Origin: Candidatus Curtissbacteria bacterium
GTDB taxonomy: Bacteria > Patescibacteria > Microgenomatia > Curtissbacterales > GWA2-41-24
NCBI GenBank assembly: GCA_030647775.1
Contig: JAUSJC010000010.1
Span: forward strand, 248,001-312,000
Reading direction: 5' to 3'
DNA: 64,000 bases
Under the pieces are notes generated by a model. The model was not told the origin of the DNA and did not search any database. It saw only the letters and a program-made list of their open reading frames with translations. The translations under genes and the position numbers were made by a program. This document shows positions 59,594 to 64,000 of this stretch, one piece after another; positions within the stretch are counted from its first letter, which is position 1; every line of letters begins with the position of its first letter.

Positions 59594-61907
59594 TAATATC
59601 TTAGGCCTTTTAGTAACCGTCCTTCTTATTTTGGCTTTTTTTCTTCCAGGCGCGTTTAAAGGTAAATTCCCAATCCCTGCAGATGCACTTATCAATCTTT
59701 ATCATCCCCTAAGAGATATATCCCAAGACGGCTATAGTCCGGGCAGGTTCCCGGCAAAAAATACTCTCATTACCGATCCGGTTCTTCAAACTTATCCATG
59801 GAGGTTTACGGCAGTCAGCGATATGAAGTCTGGCAATTTTCCGCTATGGAATCCCTACAATTTTTCCGGCCAGCCGCTTTCAGCCAATATCCAATCCGCG
59901 CCCTTTCAAATCACAAACATTTTGTTTCTTGTTCTTCCTTTTAAAATAGCATGGTCAATCCAAATTATTCTTCCAGAAATCCTTTTGGGGGTTTTTATCT
60001 ATTTTTACTTACGGTTTGGGCTCAATCTTTCTATTATCCCATCGGTTTTTGGCGGTTTTATAGCACCTTTTACCGGTTTTTTTGTTGCTTGGATGACGTG
60101 GGGAACTGTGGTTACAACTGCCATGTGGCTGCCCCTAATTTTGCTTTCAATAGAACAAATTTTCAAAAAATCTCCTCTTTGGATAATTATCCTGATTCTT
60201 AGTGTCTCTCAAACAATTTTCTCCGGTCATTGGCAAACTGCCCTCTATGTTCTTGGCGCAAGCACCGTCTATATAATTTTTAAAATTGCCCAATTCAAAG
60301 ATTATAAAAGATTAGGAGAAGTTGTATTTGCGCTAATAGTTTCAGTTTTAATTACAGGCGTTCAAATCCTACCCGCCTTCGAATTTTTAAAATATTCTGC
60401 CAGAGGCTTGGATCAAGCCTTTACTTCCGGTAGACAAGATTGGTTTTTACCGCCTCAGCATCTAATCCAAATGATCGCGCCGGATTTTTTTGGTAATCCG
60501 GCAACGGGTAATTACTGGGGAATTTGGAATTATGGAGAATTTGTTTCCTTCATTGGCATCGTTCCGTTGTTTTTGGTAATTCTTGCTTTTTTCAAAAGGA
60601 ATAGGGGAACTTACTTCTTTATCTTTTTAGCTGTAACATCTCTGGTTCTAGCTCTTCCCAATCCGATTTCAAAAATTCCCTATCTCTTAAACCTTCCGCA
60701 AATATCCTCCATGCAGCCCTCCAGAATAATTTTTTTATTGGATTTTTCACTAATAATCCTTGCTGCTTTTGGGCTGGAGTTTCTGCTTAAGGAGAAAAAA
60801 ATCAAAAAGATACTTTTTTCTGCACTCCCAATCATATTTATATCAATAGTTCTCGCTCTTGCACCACTTCTGGCAAAGGGTTTTTTCCCAAATATAAACG
60901 GTATAGATCCGATATCAATATCTTCAAGGAACGTAGTGATGCCGCTTTTTACCTCAATCCTATTACTGCTCATTATTTTTGTGAAAAAGATAACCACAAA
61001 AAAGCATTATTTGGTTTTAATCATCTTTTTGATAACGGCGTTTGAACTATTCAGGTTCTCTTACAAGTTCACGCCATTTTCAAAACTATCATGGGTTTTC
61101 CCCCAGACAAAAACACTGACATATTTAGGGTCTCAGGAAAAACCGTTTAGAATAATTACCACCGACAGAAGAATCCTTCATCCAAACTCATCCGCCGCTT
61201 ACGGCATCGAGTCGATTGATGGTTATGACCCCCTGTACCTGCTCAAGTATGCAAAATTTATCTCTGCCCTGCAGTCAAATAGCGTCCAGTCAGCCGTGTC
61301 TTCTTACAATAGAATCATTACGCCCCAAAAAATAGAATCGAATCTCACCAATCTTCTAAACGTAAAATATATACTTACTTTTAATGAATTTAAAAACCCG
61401 GATTTTGTAAAAGTTTTTGAAGAGGGGGAAACAAAAACATATTTGAATAAAAAATCTCTGCCAAGGGCGTTTTTTGTTAGTAGTGTGGAAAAACAATCAA
61501 CCGACGCAGGAGAGCTTGCAAAGCTTTTGGACAAGAATTTCGATATTGCCTCTCAAGCAACATCGAAGGATTTTTCGTTTCCAAGACAAGTTCTTATCGG
61601 TCAAGTAAAAATTAATTCTTATAGCGACTCTTCAATAACCCTAAAAACGTCGCTTGATAAAGAGGCCCCTCTAGTTTTAACAAATATCAATTACCCCGGT
61701 TGGAAAGCAGAAATTGACGGGAAAGAAACAAAGATAAATGAAGTTGATTTTATGTTCCAATCGGCATTAATCCCGGCAGGTGAACATATTGTTGATTTCA
61801 AATACAAGCCCCAATCCTTCTATAATGGGTTATACTTAACTCTAGCTGGAATAGCGATTTCAATTGCAAGCTTAATCTTTTTATGCCGCAAAAAATATCT
61901 GTCGTAA
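59574..61907 (+). CDS. YfhO-family polytopic membrane protein
   Basis: 777 residues from ATG 59574; an earlier start at 59547 is inside the GT4 gene. About thirteen helices. FPLWNPYNFSGQPLSANIQS and FSGHWQTALYVLG match the 42275 protein, its paralogue. C-terminal beta domain has YPGWKAEIDG and IPAGEHIVDFKYKP. Presumed outer-face glycosyltransferase. Overlaps the next GT2 gene by 25 nt. Confidence 0.78.
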   Translation: MERSFYNNILGLLVTVLLILAFFLPGAFKGKFPIPADALINLYHPLRDISQDGYSPGRFPAKNTLITDPVLQTYPWRFTAVSDMKSGNFPLWNPYNFSGQPLSANIQSAPFQITNILFLVLPFKIAWSIQIILPEILLGVFIYFYLRFGLNLSIIPSVFGGFIAPFTGFFVAWMTWGTVVTTAMWLPLILLSIEQIFKKSPLWIIILILSVSQTIFSGHWQTALYVLGASTVYIIFKIAQFKDYKRLGEVVFALIVSVLITGVQILPAFEFLKYSARGLDQAFTSGRQDWFLPPQHLIQMIAPDFFGNPATGNYWGIWNYGEFVSFIGIVPLFLVILAFFKRNRGTYFFIFLAVTSLVLALPNPISKIPYLLNLPQISSMQPSRIIFLLDFSLIILAAFGLEFLLKEKKIKKILFSALPIIFISIVLALAPLLAKGFFPNINGIDPISISSRNVVMPLFTSILLLLIIFVKKITTKKHYLVLIIFLITAFELFRFSYKFTPFSKLSWVFPQTKTLTYLGSQEKPFRIITTDRRILHPNSSAAYGIESIDGYDPLYLLKYAKFISALQSNSVQSAVSSYNRIITPQKIESNLTNLLNVKYILTFNEFKNPDFVKVFEEGETKTYLNKKSLPRAFFVSSVEKQSTDAGELAKLLDKNFDIASQATSKDFSFPRQVLIGQVKINSYSDSSITLKTSLDKEAPLVLTNINYPGWKAEIDGKETKINEVDFMFQSALIPAGEHIVDFKYKPQSFYNGLYLTLAGIAISIASLIFLCRKKYLS

Positions 61908-62803
61908 TCCCTAACTTCAACGGCGCAAATCTGCTATCTAAAAATTTACCGCAAGTTTTAAAAAACTGTCCCGGATGTCAAATAATTGTTGTCGATGATG
62001 CTTCCACCGACAACTCGGTTTCCATTCTCAAAGAAAAGTTTAAAAACATTAAACTGCTCATTAACCCCGAAAACCTCGGTTTTTCGGGAGCAGTCAATCG
62101 AGGGATCAAGAACTCCAGTGGTGATTTAGTTTTACTCTTAAACTCCGATGTTTCCCCAAGAATCGGTTTTTTAAAACCCACACTCGACCGCTTTAAAGAT
62201 AAAAAAGTTTTCGCTGTCGCCCTGAATGATTGCAGTCACGAGGGAGGGAAAATTATTGAGAGAGGGAAGGGAGGAGCCAATTATAAAAAAGGATTCTTAA
62301 ACCATTTCGCGGCCAGAATCGGAGAAGGGGAAACCCTTTGGGTTTCCGGTGGATCCGGTCTTTTCGTCAGGGAAATCCTAAATAGGCTTGGGGGTTTTGA
62401 TCCGATTTACTCCCCTTTTTATTGGGAAGACATAGATCTCTCTTTTAGAGCCCGCCAAAACGGATATATTTGCATTTTTGAACCGGCATCAAAAGTTGAT
62501 CATTACCACGAAGAAGGTGCTATTAAAAAAACGAGAAAACCTTTCGAAATAAAGACTATCTCATATAGGAACCAATTCATTTTCATCTGGAAAAACTTTT
62601 CAGATCCTATTTTCCTGGTTCAGCACTTATTATGGTTTCCTTACCATTTGCTAAAAGCGATTATGTCCAAAGACTTTGCTTTTTTCTTGGGTTTTACCAA
62701 AGCGCTTGCAAAAATTCCCCAAATAGTTCAAAATCCCCAGTATCGGGTTAGCCCAAAGGCTGTTTCCGACAGGGATGTTATTAAGAAATTCGAAAAACCA
62801 TAA
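61883..62803 (+). CDS. GT2 rhamnosyltransferase-like glycosyltransferase
   Basis: 306 residues. VVIPNFNGANLLSKNL (about 7-22), VVDDASTDNSV, NLGFSGAVNRGI, LLNSDV (about 89-94), GGSGLFVRE and YWEDIDLSFRARQ. WbbL-like type. Probably adds rhamnose or a related deoxyhexose. Overlaps both neighbours (25 and 29 nt). Confidence 0.85.
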   Translation: MPQKISVVIPNFNGANLLSKNLPQVLKNCPGCQIIVVDDASTDNSVSILKEKFKNIKLLINPENLGFSGAVNRGIKNSSGDLVLLLNSDVSPRIGFLKPTLDRFKDKKVFAVALNDCSHEGGKIIERGKGGANYKKGFLNHFAARIGEGETLWVSGGSGLFVREILNRLGGFDPIYSPFYWEDIDLSFRARQNGYICIFEPASKVDHYHEEGAIKKTRKPFEIKTISYRNQFIFIWKNFSDPIFLVQHLLWFPYHLLKAIMSKDFAFFLGFTKALAKIPQIVQNPQYRVSPKAVSDRDVIKKFEKP

Positions 62804-63563
62804 TATTCTTTGGGAATCTTCCAAAAAGCCTAAAATTATCGTTGTTCTGCCTGCATATTTTGCCGAAAAAACCGTCAGAAAAACCTACGACGATCTCCCA
62901 AAAGATCTTATATCCGAAATCATCTTAGTCGACGACGCCTCAAAGGATAAAACCGTAGAGGTTGCTAAAAAGCTTGGCCTTTCGGTTTATATCCACCCCA
63001 AGAATAAGGGTTATGGTGGAAACCAAAAGACTTGCTACGATCAGGCGCTAAAGAGAAATCCCAGCGTTGTTGTTATGGTCCATCCCGATTATCAGTACGA
63101 CCCCAAACTTTTAGGAATACTCTGTGAGCCAATCGTCAACGGTAGGGTAGATATAATGTTGGGTTCGCGAATTCAGAGCCGGCGCCAAGCCTTAGCAGGC
63201 GGTATGCCGCTTTATAAATATTTTTTCAATAGGTTCCTAACAATGCTGGAAAACATAGTTCTTGGAATAAATCTATCAGAGTTTCATACTGGTTACAGAG
63301 CATTTTCCTCCAAATCTTTAAACATGTTACCTTATCACAAATTTTCTGACGACTTCGTCTTCGATCAGGAGATTTTAATTTCGGCAGTCTCTTATGGTTT
63401 AACAATTTCAGACACGCCGGTTCCATGCAAGTATTTTCCGGAAGCATCATCAATAAACTTTAAAAGATCAACTACATATGGGATCATGACTCTTTGGACA
63501 CTTTCTCTTTATGTCATGCACCAGGCAGGTTTAATAAAAAGTAAATTCTTCAAGAAGATCTAA
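62775..63563 (+). CDS. GT2 glycosyltransferase (polyprenyl-phosphate sugar synthase-like)
   Basis: 262 residues. VVLPAYFAEKTVRKTYDDL (about 23-41), VDDASKDKT, GYGGNQKTCYDQAL, HPDYQYDP metal motif (about 107-114), GSRIQSRRQALAGGMP and FHTGYRAFS. Resembles GT2 enzymes that act on lipid phosphates. Start ATG 62775 overlaps the previous gene by 29 nt. The end overlaps the convergent DUF359 gene by 14 nt. Confidence 0.82.
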   Translation: MLLRNSKNHNILWESSKKPKIIVVLPAYFAEKTVRKTYDDLPKDLISEIILVDDASKDKTVEVAKKLGLSVYIHPKNKGYGGNQKTCYDQALKRNPSVVVMVHPDYQYDPKLLGILCEPIVNGRVDIMLGSRIQSRRQALAGGMPLYKYFFNRFLTMLENIVLGINLSEFHTGYRAFSSKSLNMLPYHKFSDDFVFDQEILISAVSYGLTISDTPVPCKYFPEASSINFKRSTTYGIMTLWTLSLYVMHQAGLIKSKFFKKI

Positions 63564-63999
63564 ATCTCTCAAGTAATTTCAAGAAGCCTGTTTTTGTTTC
63601 CTCCGTTACAGTAATTAGGACCAAGCCTTCGTTGGGTTGTCCGTAAACGATTCGCCACCCAAGCGGCGCCAAAATTGTTGCCGGCAAAACTGCGAGGTCT
63701 TCTTCACCAATAATTTCTATGACAGAACCGTCATTCTTATTAGCAATATTTTCCTTTATACTTCTCGAAAGTTTCCGCTTGATTGTCGAAGCTGGATTTT
63801 GAATAATCTCAAACTTTTGGTTCTTTGAAAACCCCAAATCCGCAATATCCTCAAAAATCTTTTTTCTCCCGACCTTTAAATCAACAATCGAAAGCCTTGG
63901 CACAATTCCCTTTTTCAGAAAATTGAAAGTTGTTTCATCTCCAACAGCGATGACTTTACTTGGTAAGACTCGAGATTTAAGGTCGTCAATATCCCCAAA
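63550..63999 (-). CDS. DUF359-family protein (GTP-dependent dephospho-CoA kinase), 5' end cut by the window
   Basis: About 149 residues visible on the minus strand; the frame stays open to the window edge. It begins with KVIAVGDETTFNFLKKG and VPRLSIVDLKVGRK and ends with EEDLAVLPATILAPLGWRIVYGQPNEG. These are the conserved blocks of DUF359, which in archaea phosphorylates dephospho-CoA with GTP, the last step of CoA synthesis. The internal GTG at 63903 is not the start, because homologous sequence continues upstream of it. In a bacterium an archaeal-type enzyme is notable. Confidence 0.82.
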   Translation of the reverse strand, partial: FGDIDDLKSRVLPSKVIAVGDETTFNFLKKGIVPRLSIVDLKVGRKKIFEDIADLGFSKNQKFEIIQNPASTIKRKLSRSIKENIANKNDGSVIEIIGEEDLAVLPATILAPLGWRIVYGQPNEGLVLITVTEETKTGFLKLLERFRSS

Positions 64000-64000
64000 G

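Noticed and set aside
1..64000. CRISPR arrays, integrases, transposases, rRNA genes
   Set aside because: No regularly spaced repeats, recombinase-like ORF or rRNA sequence seen; the palindromes are dispersed, not arrayed.

Overview
The window looks like a chromosome segment of a Candidate Phyla Radiation (Patescibacteria) bacterium, most likely of the Microgenomates group. Support comes from compact, tightly packed operons, a DUF5667 protein, many short palindromic repeats of the 'GTCATTGCGAGCG' and 'CTGAGCGAAGTCGAAG' types, and a very large surface-glycan locus rich in membrane GT-C enzymes. UGA is used as a stop and a release-factor-2 gene is present, so the code is the standard bacterial one. 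The lineage is an inference from gene content; no marker tree could be run.

Region 1-25 kb is mostly housekeeping. In order it holds a truncated proton-pumping pyrophosphatase, a DUF5667 protein, a tRNA-Glu and a broken tRNA-like gene, an orphan HisG-like protein, a frameshifted copy of the greA 5' region, greA, two neighbouring HExxH proteins, lysS, an HD hydrolase, serS, a small basic ORF, secA, a GT39-like membrane protein, an L,D-transpeptidase, prfB, ftsE-ftsX with an EnvC-like M23 peptidase whose peptidase domain is circularly permuted, a secreted beta-sandwich protein, and a t6A cluster (tsaE-tsaC fusion followed by a short tsaB). A galE-like gene faces a TrpR-family regulator whose promoter and start codon lie in a 26-bp palindrome.

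Region 25-28.3 kb encodes a large secreted M23 peptidase and a PsbP-like protein. Region 28.3-63.6 kb is almost one continuous surface-polysaccharide or glycoprotein locus. It has sugar-nucleotide synthesis (rmlABCD for dTDP-L-rhamnose, ugd for UDP-glucuronate, gmd-rmd for GDP-D-rhamnose, a second nucleotide-sugar dehydrogenase and an extra SDR epimerase), eight GT2 enzymes, one GT4, eight polytopic GT-C-like proteins (three GT39-like paralogues, a fourth more distant one, one GT87-like, two YfhO-like, two PTPS-related; the GT39-like protein at 14.2 kb is counted here), a Wzx-type flippase and a methyltransferase. An isolated pyrB, and a predicted lytic-transglycosylase-like protein behind a structured leader RNA, interrupt it. 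The right edge cuts a DUF359 (GTP-dependent dephospho-CoA kinase family) gene on the minus strand.

Regulation: many genes have good sigma70-like promoters whose -10 box lies only 6-10 nt before the start codon, which predicts leaderless or near-leaderless mRNAs; others carry Shine-Dalgarno sequences. Short palindromic repeats occur not only between genes but inside coding regions, where they supply linkers, stop codons and start codons. The repeat-built TsaE-TsaC fusion and the permuted M23 domain next to FtsEX are the two most unusual observations.
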